In this document: positions 1-6,606 of the stretch, one piece after another
Layout: the number at the start of each line of letters is the position of its first letter
Numbering within the stretch: the first letter of the stretch is position 1
Source: Cytophagales bacterium
GTDB lineage: Bacteria > Bacteroidota > Bacteroidia > Cytophagales > Cyclobacteriaceae
DNA: 8,759 bases
Direction: 5' to 3'
Assembly (NCBI GenBank): GCA_003454975.1
Contig: DMST01000099.1
Coordinates: 3,747 to 12,505 of the forward strand
The notes under the pieces: model-generated
The model's input: only the letters and a program-made list of their open reading frames with translations
What the model was told of the DNA's origin: nothing
Database searches by the model: none
Position numbers and translations under genes: made by a program

Positions 1-2
1 CG

Positions 3-1319
3 GCGCTGGCCGAGGAGATAAAGCAAGAGACGCTGCGCACCTGGCAAGCCTACAAGGCATACGCCTGGGGGCACGATGTGCTGACGCCGCTTTCTAAAAG
101 CTACAAAGACTGGTACGAAGAGCCCTTATACATCTCGCCCATTGATGCCTACAGCACCCTGAAGGTGATGGGCTTTGATGAGGAAGCTGCCGAAATTGAG
201 GCCTACGTGGTGGACTCCCTGGATTTTGATAAGGACATCTACGCCAAAATATTTGAAGTGAACATCCGCATTTTGGGTGGCTTGCTCAGTATGTACGAGC
301 TGTCGGGCAACGAGCGGGTGCTGGCTAAGGCCCAGGATTTTGCTGACCGGATGCTACCCGCCTTTGATAGTGAGACGGGGATACCCCACTACTGGGTTAA
401 TCTGAAAACGGGTGAGGCAAAAGGGGATACGGTGAACGTGGCCGAGGCAGCCTCCTACACTTTGGAGATGGGCATTCTGAGCTATTACACCCAGGATCCT
501 AAATACTATCAGGCGGGCAAGCGCGCCACCCAAGCCATTCATGAGCGTCGCTCAGAAATTGGCCTCATCGGCGACATCATCGATGTTGAAAGAGGTGTGT
601 GGGTGTCTACCCAGAGTCATATCTGTGCCGGAGTAGATTCCTACTACGAATACCTTTACAAGAGCTACCGCCTGTTTCATGACGAGGACCTGGGCCGAAT
701 CTGGCGGGCCAGCACCAGCCCTCTTCATAAGTACCTGGCCGACCGGCACGAAGGCCGCATGTGGTACGGCCGGGCGGATATGTATACCGGCGAGCCGGTG
801 AGCAGCGCCGTGACGCTGTACGATGCCTTCTTCCCGGCCATCCTGGCGCTAACGGGCGACGTGGAAAGGGCCGAATACGTGCAAGCTAGCTGGCAGTGGT
901 TGTGGGACCAATATGGGCTGGAACCCATGATCTATGATTACATCAAAGGAGAACCTAACTGGCCGGTGTACGATCTCAATCCTGAGATCATGGAGTCGGC
1001 CTACTACCTCTACAACATCACCGGAGACAGCGCCTACCAGCAGATGAACGCCGGGTTCTGGGCCGACATCAAGACGCATTGCCGTACCGAAGTGGCCTTC
1101 ACCTCGGTAGAGGACGTAACCACCATGGAGCAGAAGGATTACATGCCCACTTTCTTTTTTGCCGAAACCCTCAAGTACCTGTACCTGACTTTCTCTAACC
1201 AGACGGAGTATCCCTTTGAAGCCCTCATGTTCAACACCGAGGCTCATCCGTTTTTCAAGGAGCACTTTTTGAAAGAAGAAATGAAGGCCCGATTGGGGGC
1301 TGATGTATTGGGCGAATAG
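3..1319 (+). CDS. Glycoside hydrolase family 47 (alpha-1,2-mannosidase-like), 5' partial
   Basis: This is most of a GH47 enzyme, the family that removes alpha-1,2-linked mannose from oligosaccharides by a Ca2+-dependent inverting mechanism. The frame is open to the left edge, and the edge codons already encode the family's N-terminal WQAYKAYAWGHDVLTPL signature, so the true start is upstream and the GTG at 78 is internal. Family landmarks appear in order: FEVNIRILGGLL (acid-candidate Glu codon at 255), PAFDSETGIP, GVDSYYEYL (Asp codon 636), NPEIMES (Glu codon 984), DYMPTFFFAETLKYLYL, and near the C-terminus FNTEAHP, whose Thr (codon 1236) matches the Ca2+-binding Thr of the family. All expected acidic positions are present, so the enzyme looks functional. 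GH47 is mainly eukaryotic, with few bacterial members. Any signal peptide lies outside the window, so location is unknown. No terminator is visible after the stop. Family call firm; substrate inferred. Confidence 0.93.
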   Translation, partial: ALAEEIKQETLRTWQAYKAYAWGHDVLTPLSKSYKDWYEEPLYISPIDAYSTLKVMGFDEEAAEIEAYVVDSLDFDKDIYAKIFEVNIRILGGLLSMYELSGNERVLAKAQDFADRMLPAFDSETGIPHYWVNLKTGEAKGDTVNVAEAASYTLEMGILSYYTQDPKYYQAGKRATQAIHERRSEIGLIGDIIDVERGVWVSTQSHICAGVDSYYEYLYKSYRLFHDEDLGRIWRASTSPLHKYLADRHEGRMWYGRADMYTGEPVSSAVTLYDAFFPAILALTGDVERAEYVQASWQWLWDQYGLEPMIYDYIKGEPNWPVYDLNPEIMESAYYLYNITGDSAYQQMNAGFWADIKTHCRTEVAFTSVEDVTTMEQKDYMPTFFFAETLKYLYLTFSNQTEYPFEALMFNTEAHPFFKEHFLKEEMKARLGADVLGE

Positions 1320-1320
1320 A

Positions 1321-1655
1321 CTACTGAGGTTGGATGTTGCCCTCAACGCGGGTAGGTGGGTCGTGGGACCCAAAGTGAGCGGCAGCTTTTGCTATCAGAT
1401 GCTGGTACTGGGCAGTGAACTGGTAGCCTACACAGATTTTGAGAGAACTACGCTGCGCTGGCTGCCGCTACTGGGTATAGGGGCGAGGCTGGCCAGTTGA
1501 CCATTTCGCCCAGTGTGGGCCTGCTCAATCGGGACTTTCAGCCCATCAACCCGGTTTTGTTAAGCCTGCAGCTACACCCCAACCGGCCCCGGGGAGGCCA
1601 CCAATTCCTGACCTGGGGTCATAATTGGTGGCGTATCGGCAGCCTGTTTCCTTAA
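1321..1655 (+). pseudogene. Frameshifted, 5'-truncated remnant of a small beta-rich protein
   Basis: Directly after the GH47 stop, frame 1 encodes a plausible peptide (VALNAGRWVVGPKVSG, then SELVAYTDFERTTLRWLPLLGIG) that ends at an early stop at 1498-1500. Shifting frame at the G run at 1480-1483, as if one G were lost, continues the protein as EAGQLTISPSVGLLNRDFQPIN to a TAA at 1653-1655. The join would read LGIGGEAGQL. The combined peptide of about 110 residues alternates hydrophobic and polar residues and has a VGPKV...YTDF...LRxxPxxGxG pattern. This resembles small Bacteroidota proteins with predicted outer-membrane beta-strands, but I recognise no named family. No convincing start codon lies upstream, because the GH47 gene occupies that sequence. 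A sequencing error could explain the frameshift but not the missing start. It meets the next gene tail to tail, overlapping it by three bases. Confidence 0.5.
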
Positions 1656-2362
1656 GAAAATAGCAAATGACAGGCGTAGGCGGTTACCCAAATCCAAAGG
1701 CTGCAAATGGCACCCCAAAGGGCGGCTTTCCAAAGCGGTTGTTTGTAAATGAGCAGCATCACGGCCGGTAGTACAAAAAAGAGCAGCGTTTCGGCGCCAC
1801 TGATGAAGTAAGGAGTATTCCAAAGCATGGCCACGTTCTCGTAGTGCCACCAGCCGGCGCTTTTGGCCAGGTTCTCATAGAAGAACACGTACGCACCGCC
1901 AGCCAGGGCCAACACCACCGAGGCTACGGCCAGGCCCCAACGCTGGGTAAAACGGATGCCCAACAGGGCCACCTGCAAAGCTACTTCGGTCCAGGCGAAG
2001 GGCATGTAAAGCGGTGAGGTCCAAACCATCATCGGCTCCTCGTCAGCATAGTAGCGCAGCGAGTCCGCAGTGACCACCGCAAAATGGTCCGCAATCAGCT
2101 CTACCACCCCCAGTACAAAGCCAAATACCATCAGCCGCTGCATGAGCGGGTTGCGCGTGATGAGCGTGTACAGCAGGTAGCTGGGGAAAACGATGAGCGT
2201 GAGGATGGAAGCCGAGATGGCTCCGGCACCCAGGTACGCTACCGCAATGGTGTACAAAATCATGAAGGCCTGAGAGGCATCAATGAACCGGATAGTTTTC
2301 TTGTCCAATCCGGGAACGTCCAACGCCAAAGGTTGGGTAAGCGAAAGTGATGTTGTTGACAT
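1652..2362 (-). CDS. Multi-pass inner-membrane protein of unknown function
   Basis: The 236-residue product is strongly hydrophobic, with about seven predicted membrane spans near residues 31-50, 51-68, 76-95, 115-135, 142-160, 187-205 and 212-234. The first 25 residues are polar and look cytoplasmic rather than like a cleavable signal. Conserved-looking polar positions sit in or beside the spans: ELIADHF (88-94), MPFAWTE (120-126), SAGWWHYENV (168-177) and SGAETLLFFVLP (188-199). The WWHY plus GAExxxFFxxP arrangement faintly recalls carotenoid-cyclase-type membrane proteins, but no carotenoid genes lie nearby, so this is only a weak structural hint. The ATG at 2362 fits a perfect -7 promoter box at 2385-2392, giving a very short leader. 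It is transcribed divergently from the methyltransferase. I do not recognise a function. Confidence 0.8.
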   Translation of the reverse strand: MSTTSLSLTQPLALDVPGLDKKTIRFIDASQAFMILYTIAVAYLGAGAISASILTLIVFPSYLLYTLITRNPLMQRLMVFGFVLGVVELIADHFAVVTADSLRYYADEEPMMVWTSPLYMPFAWTEVALQVALLGIRFTQRWGLAVASVVLALAGGAYVFFYENLAKSAGWWHYENVAMLWNTPYFISGAETLLFFVLPAVMLLIYKQPLWKAALWGAICSLWIWVTAYACHLLFS

Positions 2363-2384
2363 GCTAGTCTATAAAAACGAACAT

Positions 2385-2416
2385 CAAAAGTAGTTGGCAA
2401 TGAGTAGTTCACCAAA
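2385..2416 (-). promoter_or_regulatory. Bacteroidota-type promoter for the membrane protein gene
   Basis: Read on the minus strand, TACTTTTG at 2392-2385 matches the Bacteroidota -7 consensus TAnnTTTG exactly. TTTG at 2416-2413 supplies the -33 element with a 20-base spacer. Transcription would begin around 2380, leaving fewer than 20 untranslated bases before the ATG at 2362. The match is to a known consensus; activity is inferred. Confidence 0.65.
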
Positions 2417-2444
2417 AAAGGAGTCCGTAGGAATACATTTTTAA

Positions 2445-2486
2445 ATACCCAAATAGGGGACTTGTCACATACCCGAACCAAATAGG
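2445..2486. repeat. Short direct repeat in the divergent intergenic region (operator candidate)
   Basis: Two copies of ATACCC followed by AAATAGG occur at 2445-2457 and 2469-2486. The first copy has the halves adjacent; the second has them separated by GAACC. The nine-base core CCAAATAGG is identical in both (2449-2457 and 2478-2486, start-to-start 29 bases). The 222-base region 2363-2584 is AT-rich and separates divergent genes, so paired sites for a regulator are plausible. No dyad of useful length is visible, and I found no perfect plus-strand TAnnTTTG box for the methyltransferase here. Chance occurrence in AT-rich DNA is possible. Confidence 0.35.
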
Positions 2487-2584
2487 AATTTTATTCTCGA
2501 AAAATGTAGTGTTCAAATTCTCAATCTATTCCGACCACTGCCCCCCGAAATACAAATCAATTCTGCTAAAATAAATAAGACAAC

Positions 2585-3505
2585 ATGCCGTCAGTTTTGA
2601 ATTCGGTGTCGCCCGCACAGCGACACCTCATAGAGTATTACCGTGCTTTTGAGTTATTGCTCAGCCCCCAGCGCACCCGCAATGAACTCCGCACTCATTT
2701 TGGCTACATGCCCGATGATGAGGTGACGAAAGACTATTGTTTCTTCAAGGCGATTTCGGCCCCTGATCGGTTTCCGGCCATGACCACAAGCTGCTCCCGG
2801 TCCTCCGATGCGCTGCATCATCGTCTGTTTGGTCCTACAAATCCGGTTTCGGGGCGGGTATTGGATGTCGGGTTTGGTAGTGGTGGTACTTTGCAGCGCT
2901 TGCTCCTTGACTGGCCCGACGCTCAATTGGAAGGCATCAACCTAAACCCCTTACAGCATGGCATTGCCACCCGGCAGTTGGGGCACCTGCCGCACCTTAC
3001 TTTGCATTTGGGAGACTTTCTGACCTACGATTTCCCGGTGCCGTACCAACTGATGTATTTCATTGAGAGTGCGTTTCACATGGCTGACAAAACCCGGCTG
3101 GTTAAACAAATTGCCGATAATCTGGTAGCGGGAGGCGTCGCCTATGTAGTGGATATCTTTTACTCGGATACCCTGCGCCGGTTTATGGGAACGAAGAAGA
3201 AGGTCAACGAGGCCATTTTTGATTATATCGGAATTGATGATTGGGCGCGTTTGGGCGAGGCCGAAGGGTTACGCGTGACGGAGTTTGATGATTTCAGCAA
3301 CGAAGCCGCCAACCATATCACGGTACGGACCTCGCCCGCAGAATTCGAATCCGAATTACTGCACCCGCTGGTGTCTCATCTTACTGAGGAAAGGGAGCTT
3401 ATGGAATCGCGAATTTGGGAAGCCTACCACGGATACGTGCGGCTACACAAGCTGTTTAAAAAAGGACTTTTACGCTATGGCATACTCCGTTTTGAAAAAG
3501 GGTGA
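2585..3505 (+). CDS. Class I SAM-dependent methyltransferase (small-molecule type)
   Basis: The 306-residue protein has the Rossmann-fold methyltransferase signature. Motif I is VLDVGFGSGG (residues 92-101), where Phe replaces the more usual Cys. The acidic end of the next strand is in LEGINLNPLQ (115-124), with Glu-116 positioned for the SAM ribose. Later come GDF (143-145) and a YFIESAFHM segment (158-166). That last segment resembles the post-motif region of the RebM/sterol-type small-molecule methyltransferases, where a Glu-Ser-x-x-His-Met stretch is typical. About 90 residues precede motif I, probably a helical substrate lid. No membrane segments or signal peptide are seen. The start context is A-rich with no Shine-Dalgarno sequence. 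Its last 29 bases overlap the next gene, so the two products probably act together. The substrate cannot be read from sequence. Confidence 0.88.
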   Translation: MPSVLNSVSPAQRHLIEYYRAFELLLSPQRTRNELRTHFGYMPDDEVTKDYCFFKAISAPDRFPAMTTSCSRSSDALHHRLFGPTNPVSGRVLDVGFGSGGTLQRLLLDWPDAQLEGINLNPLQHGIATRQLGHLPHLTLHLGDFLTYDFPVPYQLMYFIESAFHMADKTRLVKQIADNLVAGGVAYVVDIFYSDTLRRFMGTKKKVNEAIFDYIGIDDWARLGEAEGLRVTEFDDFSNEAANHITVRTSPAEFESELLHPLVSHLTEERELMESRIWEAYHGYVRLHKLFKKGLLRYGILRFEKG

Positions 3506-3983
3506 GCGCAAGGGCTGGGTAGCGCGATGGATGGACCTCCGGTGGATCAAGTTTGATCGGCTGCTACAATGCTATCCCATGTTTTTCTTCCTGGGGCTGC
3601 GCATTCGAATAAGCTCTGACTACCGTCACCTGAAAATTCGAGTACCCCTTCGGTTCTACATTCGCAATAACAGCGGCGTCATGTTCGGGGCGGCCATGGC
3701 TACGGCTTCCGATCCCTTTCCAGCCTTATTGTTGCAAAAGATATTCCCGGGGACGGTGGCTTTTACTCGTGCGCATTCGGTGAAATACCTGCGGCCAGCC
3801 AAAAGTGCAGTGACCATGGTAGTGCATTTGTCGGAGGCCAATATTCAGTCTGTGGAAACGGAACTTCAAGTCATGGGCAAGGCCGAGAGGACTTACACCT
3901 ATTATTTCGTGAACCAGCAGAATAAACGGGTGGCCGAAGTGACCTCCACTGCCTACCTGCGGATGCTGCAAAAGAGGGCCTAA
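3477..3983 (+). CDS. DUF4442 family protein (hotdog-fold, thioesterase-like)
   Basis: The 168-residue product fits DUF4442, a hotdog-fold family related to acyl-CoA thioesterases of the PaaI/YiiD type but with no settled reaction. Visible family traits are a hydrophobic N-terminal segment (CYPMFFFLGLRI, 32-43), the first beta-strand with SSDYRHLKIRVPLR (46-59), the central NNSGVMFGAAMATASDPF (64-81) that matches the NxxGxxFGGAxxxLxD region of hotdog enzymes, and SVKYLRPAK (101-109). The ATG at 3477 was chosen because the family homology begins just after it; a longer frame reaching back to 3285 reads through methyltransferase coding sequence and adds no domain. The start lies inside the methyltransferase 3' end (overlap 3477-3505), typical of translational coupling. 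A lipid or acyl thioester substrate is inference. Confidence 0.82.
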   Translation: MAYSVLKKGERKGWVARWMDLRWIKFDRLLQCYPMFFFLGLRIRISSDYRHLKIRVPLRFYIRNNSGVMFGAAMATASDPFPALLLQKIFPGTVAFTRAHSVKYLRPAKSAVTMVVHLSEANIQSVETELQVMGKAERTYTYYFVNQQNKRVAEVTSTAYLRMLQKRA

Positions 3984-4038
3984 AGCCTGGTAGGTGGTGG
4001 CATTTTCATTTTCCGCCGAATTACCGTGCGTTACTGGG

Positions 4039-4068
4039 TTTGGGAACTCGCGAATGCTTCTAATTTTG
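4039..4068 (+). promoter_or_regulatory. Bacteroidota consensus promoter for the DUF4184 gene
   Basis: TTTG at 4039-4042 and TAATTTTG at 4061-4068 match the -33 and -7 elements exactly, with an 18-base spacer. Transcription would start near 4075, about 23 bases before the ATG at 4098. This places the GTG at 4026 upstream of the transcript and settles the start of the following gene. It also separates this gene from the methyltransferase/DUF4442 pair. Confidence 0.75.
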
Positions 4069-4097
4069 TTGCCATACTAAAGACTTCGTCTGTTTCC

Positions 4098-4826
4098 ATG
4101 CCCTTTACCGCTGCCCATCCGGCACTAGTGTTGCCCCTCACGTATCTGCCACCGCGGTGGTATTCGCTCACGGGGTTAGTTGTAGGTAGCATGACGCCGG
4201 ACTTTGAGTACTTCGGGCGGGTACAGCTCATTCAGCAGCACGGGCACACGCTATGGGGCCTGCTGTACTTCGATGTGCCGCTGGGGCTTTTGCTAGCCTA
4301 CCTATACCACGGCGTAGCCCGCAATGCCTTAATTGACAATCTGCCCCCGTTTCTCCAGTCACGCCTGGCACCCTTCAAAGCGCTGAACTGGCACGCCTTC
4401 TTCAAGAGTCGGGTGTGGGTGGTGTTGGCCTCCCTACTGGTGGGGGCCAGCAGTCACCTGTTTTGGGATGCCTTTACCCACGAGTGGGGCTTTTTTGTGG
4501 AGCGGATTCCGTTGCTACAAACCACCATTACCTTGGGTGATTGGACCTTGCCCACGGCTAAAGTACTGCAGCACGGAAGCACGGCGGTGGGCATACTCCT
4601 CGTCGGTTGGGGTATTCTTCGTTTGCCCAAAACCGACCTGACACCTACTGAAAGGTGGAGAGACTACTGGTGGGTAGTTGCGGGCAGTTTGGCCCTGGTG
4701 GTGGGCATTCGGATCATAGGTGGGCTTACCTTCAGCAACTTTGGCAATGTGGTGGTAGCGGTGATTTCCGGCGGCTTGTGGGGTTTGCTTTTGGGGGCGT
4801 TGGCTACCCGAGTGCGTGCCAAATAG
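4098..4826 (+). CDS. DUF4184 family integral membrane protein
   Basis: The 242-residue product begins MPFTAAHPALVLPL, the hallmark start of DUF4184, and continues with LTGLVVGSMTPDFEYF (24-39), HTLWGLLYFDVPLGLLLAYLYH (50-71) and GASSHLFWDAFTHEWG (116-131). Conserved polar residues His-7, Asp-35, His-50, His-120, Asp-124 and His-128 lie at membrane boundaries, a pattern shared with the YdjM/DUF457 group of putative membrane-bound metal-dependent hydrolases. Metal binding is therefore plausible but unproven. Membrane spans are predicted near 51-71, 105-125, 160-176, 191-209 and 217-237. The ATG at 4098 is preferred over an in-frame GTG at 4026 because the family start motif coincides with it and the promoter lies between the two. 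It is probably monocistronic, transcribed from 4039-4068 towards the hairpin at 5083-5116. Confidence 0.85.
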   Translation: MPFTAAHPALVLPLTYLPPRWYSLTGLVVGSMTPDFEYFGRVQLIQQHGHTLWGLLYFDVPLGLLLAYLYHGVARNALIDNLPPFLQSRLAPFKALNWHAFFKSRVWVVLASLLVGASSHLFWDAFTHEWGFFVERIPLLQTTITLGDWTLPTAKVLQHGSTAVGILLVGWGILRLPKTDLTPTERWRDYWWVVAGSLALVVGIRIIGGLTFSNFGNVVVAVISGGLWGLLLGALATRVRAK

Positions 4827-5082
4827 CATACAGCTGCAGCCACTATTCTTCTTTGCTCTATTGGTTATCTGTGGTACGGTGGGCGAATCTTGACTCTCCT
4901 TATGCCCGAATATCGGTTGAGCCTGCCAGAATACTCAAAAGCCAACCAGACCCTTGGCATGGGCGCTGCTGCACCCTATACTTGTATCATCAATCAGCAA
5001 CCAATCATCTAATTCTTAACCGGTACATAAACTCAACCACCAACCAACCAGTAGTTAGTTTCTCTAATTAATTCTCACCAAA
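4827..5082. other. Intergenic stretch with no supported gene
   Basis: Between the DUF4184 stop and the strong hairpin I see no coding sequence with recognisable protein features on either strand. One open plus-strand frame crosses it but starts inside the DUF4184 gene and has no domain character. The right end (about 4990-5060) is rich in short CCAA/CAAC runs (ACCACCAACCAACCAG), a simple-sequence feature. No promoter box matching TAnnTTTG was found on the plus strand. It probably forms a long 3' untranslated region. Confidence 0.5.
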
Positions 5083-5116
5083 AAAAGGCAGCCCTCGGGT
5101 TGCCTTTTGGGTTTTA
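5083..5116. terminator. Strong intrinsic terminator, likely bidirectional
   Basis: AAAAGGCA (5083-5090) pairs with TGCCTTTT (5101-5108), and the intervening bases extend the stem by a G-T and two C-G pairs around a CTCG loop. On the plus strand the stem is followed by TTTT, GGG and TTTT, ending the DUF4184 transcript. On the minus strand the same stem is followed by seven T's (complement of 5080-5086), an even better terminator, although no minus-strand gene lies immediately to the right. Confidence 0.8.
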
Positions 5117-5144
5117 TAGCGGGTAATACTTCGATATACCTTTG
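5112..5144 (+). promoter_or_regulatory. Promoter-like element downstream of the terminator
   Basis: TACCTTTG at 5137-5144 matches the Bacteroidota -7 consensus TAnnTTTG exactly. The -33 element is weak: TTTT at 5112-5115 lies 21 bases upstream in place of TTTG. Transcription would start near 5150, just after the hairpin at 5083-5116. It could drive the YeiB-family gene at 5386 through a leader of about 235 bases, or an independent small RNA. No other plus-strand box of this type was found before 5386. Confidence 0.4.
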
Positions 5145-5149
5145 TTGTT

Positions 5150-5334
5150 CTTTTTGAGTGTAGTATCCATAGGCCGAACCGAAGTTCACTACCTACGAGT
5201 GGTACACGCGTCTGATTTAGGGCTGCAGAGTGTTTACCGAAATGCTTCCTGCCTTCTGGCCCTCAACTCACACGTAAAACGGCTTTGCCAGGTCATCACG
5301 CAGGACTGCCCAATGGTACCAAACCATCTTTTTT
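5150..5334 (+). ncRNA. Candidate structured small RNA or long 5' leader
   Basis: This non-coding interval begins at a promoter-like box and ends at a hairpin with a T run. Within it I can fold GTAGT (5160-5164) with ACTAC (5188-5192), enclosing GAAC-CGAA-GTTC (5176-5187). A longer stem pairs AGGGC (5219-5223) and CAGAG (5226-5230) with TTCTG (5254-5258) and GCCCT (5259-5263), ten pairs with a two-base bulge and one G-T pair. The sequence matches no RNA family I know. Stems of this size can arise by chance in 185 bases, so this is a hypothesis. A 67-codon open frame across it starts with TTG inside the promoter box and has no protein character. Confidence 0.25.
5313..5334 (+). terminator. Weak terminator-like hairpin with T run
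   Basis: ATGGT (5313-5317) pairs with ACCAT (5323-5327) around a five-base loop, followed by C and six T's (5329-5334). The stem is short and only moderately stable. It lies about 50 bases before the YeiB-family start, so it could end a small RNA or act as a leader attenuator. Confidence 0.3.
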
Positions 5335-5385
5335 CGTCATCTTGAGGGAATAGGGGCCCGTTCTTCCTCCCAAAGAACAAAACGC

Positions 5386-6606
5386 ATGACTACCAATACC
5401 CTTGCTTCCGGCAGCCGCCTTCAGTCCCTAGATGTCATCCGAGGCATCGCCATTTTGGGCATCCTGCTCATGAACATTCAGGTCTTTTCTATGATTGGGC
5501 AGGCCTACGGCAACCCCACGGCCTACGGCGATTTCAGTGGGGCCAATCGCTGGGTGTGGATTTTCAGCCACGTTCTGGCCGACCAGAAGTTTATGACCAT
5601 CTTCTCCTTGCTTTTTGGTGCTTCTATGATGCTCATCATTCAGGGAGCCCAGCGCAAAGAACGCTCGGCCCTGGGGCTGCATTACCGACGCAACTTTTGG
5701 CTGCTCATCATTGGCCTGGCCCATGCTTATCTCATCTGGTACGGCGACATTCTTACGCCCTATGCGCTTTGTGCCCTGCTGCTGTATCCTGCCTACAAAC
5801 TGTCTCCCAAGGCGGCCATCATCATCGGAGCCATTTTGTTCACAGTGCCCAGTGTGCTGGAAACAAGCTTGGGGCTGAGTATGCCCTACTGGCCGCAGGA
5901 GGAGATCCTCGCTTTGCAAGGGGACTGGCTGCCCAGACCGGAGTTAGTACAGCGCGAGATATCTGCTTACCAAGGCAGTATGCTTGAGCAGTTGAACATG
6001 CGCGCCCACACGGCATTCATGCTGCAAACCACCGTGATGCCTCTCCACATCTTGTGGCGGGTACTAGGCCTCATGCTGATGGGTATGGCCTTGTTCAAGA
6101 CAGGATTTCTAGGCGGTGGCCTATCTATCATTACCTATCGCCGCACCGCGCTTTGGGCCGGCTTGCCCGGACTAGCTCTCGTGCTAATCGGGGTAGTTTC
6201 CAATCTGCAAGCCAACTTCGATATCACGTATTCGATGCTCTTGGGTAGCCAGTGGAATTACTGGGGCAGTCTGGGCATGGCCCTGGCCTACATCAGCCTG
6301 ATCATTCTGTGGGTAAAGAGCCCTGCGGGGCAGAAACTAAAGGCCCGCTTTTCGGCCGTGGGCCGCATGGCCCTCAGCAACTACCTCATCCAGTCACTCA
6401 TCGGGGCTTTTATCTTTTACGGCCTGGGGCTGTTTGGTGAAGTGTCCCGCGTGGGGCAGTTCCTCGTGGTGTTGGGTATCTGGGCTCTGCAGCTAACCTA
6501 CAGCCCCTGGTGGATGGCCCGCTTCCACTACGGCCCTTTCGAGTGGGCCTGGCGTAGCCTCACCCAGGGCAAGCGGCAGCCCTGGCTTAAAATGAGGAGT
6601 TGTTGA
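5386..6606 (+). CDS. YeiB/DUF418 family polytopic membrane protein
   Basis: The 406-residue product has the complete YeiB-family layout. The N-terminal signature LDVIRGIAILGILLMN (15-30) is shared with the acyltransferase-like DUF1624 domain. RRNFWLLIIGLAHAYLIWYG followed by DIL (101-123) is the conserved loop with His-113 and Asp-121. The C-terminal DUF418 domain contains GRMALSNYLIQSLIG (326-340) and ends with GPFEWAWRSLT (383-393). About ten membrane spans are predicted. Family length is usually near 400 residues, so the gene looks intact. The biochemical role of YeiB proteins is unsettled; transfer of an acyl group or transport has been suggested by fold similarity. The ATG at 5386 directly precedes the homology and has an A-rich upstream context without a Shine-Dalgarno sequence. 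Its promoter may be the box at 5137-5144. It converges on the ATPase operon. Confidence 0.9.
   Translation: MTTNTLASGSRLQSLDVIRGIAILGILLMNIQVFSMIGQAYGNPTAYGDFSGANRWVWIFSHVLADQKFMTIFSLLFGASMMLIIQGAQRKERSALGLHYRRNFWLLIIGLAHAYLIWYGDILTPYALCALLLYPAYKLSPKAAIIIGAILFTVPSVLETSLGLSMPYWPQEEILALQGDWLPRPELVQREISAYQGSMLEQLNMRAHTAFMLQTTVMPLHILWRVLGLMLMGMALFKTGFLGGGLSIITYRRTALWAGLPGLALVLIGVVSNLQANFDITYSMLLGSQWNYWGSLGMALAYISLIILWVKSPAGQKLKARFSAVGRMALSNYLIQSLIGAFIFYGLGLFGEVSRVGQFLVVLGIWALQLTYSPWWMARFHYGPFEWAWRSLTQGKRQPWLKMRSC

Noticed and set aside
78..80. GTG as the start of the GH47 gene
   Set aside because: The same frame is open to the window edge and codes for the conserved family N-terminal motif upstream of this codon.
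849..1373. 174-codon minus-strand open frame antisense to GH47
   Set aside because: It is a shadow of the GH47 gene, whose family motifs on the plus strand are unmistakable.
2434..2441. TACATTTT as a plus-strand -7 box for the methyltransferase
   Set aside because: The last base deviates from TAnnTTTG and there is no TTTG at a proper distance upstream; it is also about 145 bases from the start codon.
2449..2457. CCAAATAGG resembling a eukaryotic CArG box
   Set aside because: Such sites belong to eukaryotic MADS factors and have no relevance in a bacterial intergenic region; kept only as a direct repeat.
3285..3476. 64-codon N-terminal extension of the DUF4442 protein
   Set aside because: It reads through methyltransferase coding sequence in another frame and has no domain character; the family homology begins after ATG 3477.
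4655..5071. 138-codon plus-strand open frame running out of the DUF4184 gene
   Set aside because: The first part is a frame shadow of DUF4184; the remainder has no recognisable protein features or promoter.
5142..5345. 67-codon plus-strand open frame starting with TTG
   Set aside because: Its start lies inside the -7 promoter box and the peptide has no domain, signal peptide or membrane pattern.
5428..5919. 163-codon minus-strand open frame inside the YeiB-family gene
   Set aside because: It is a shadow; the plus strand carries the intact family signatures.
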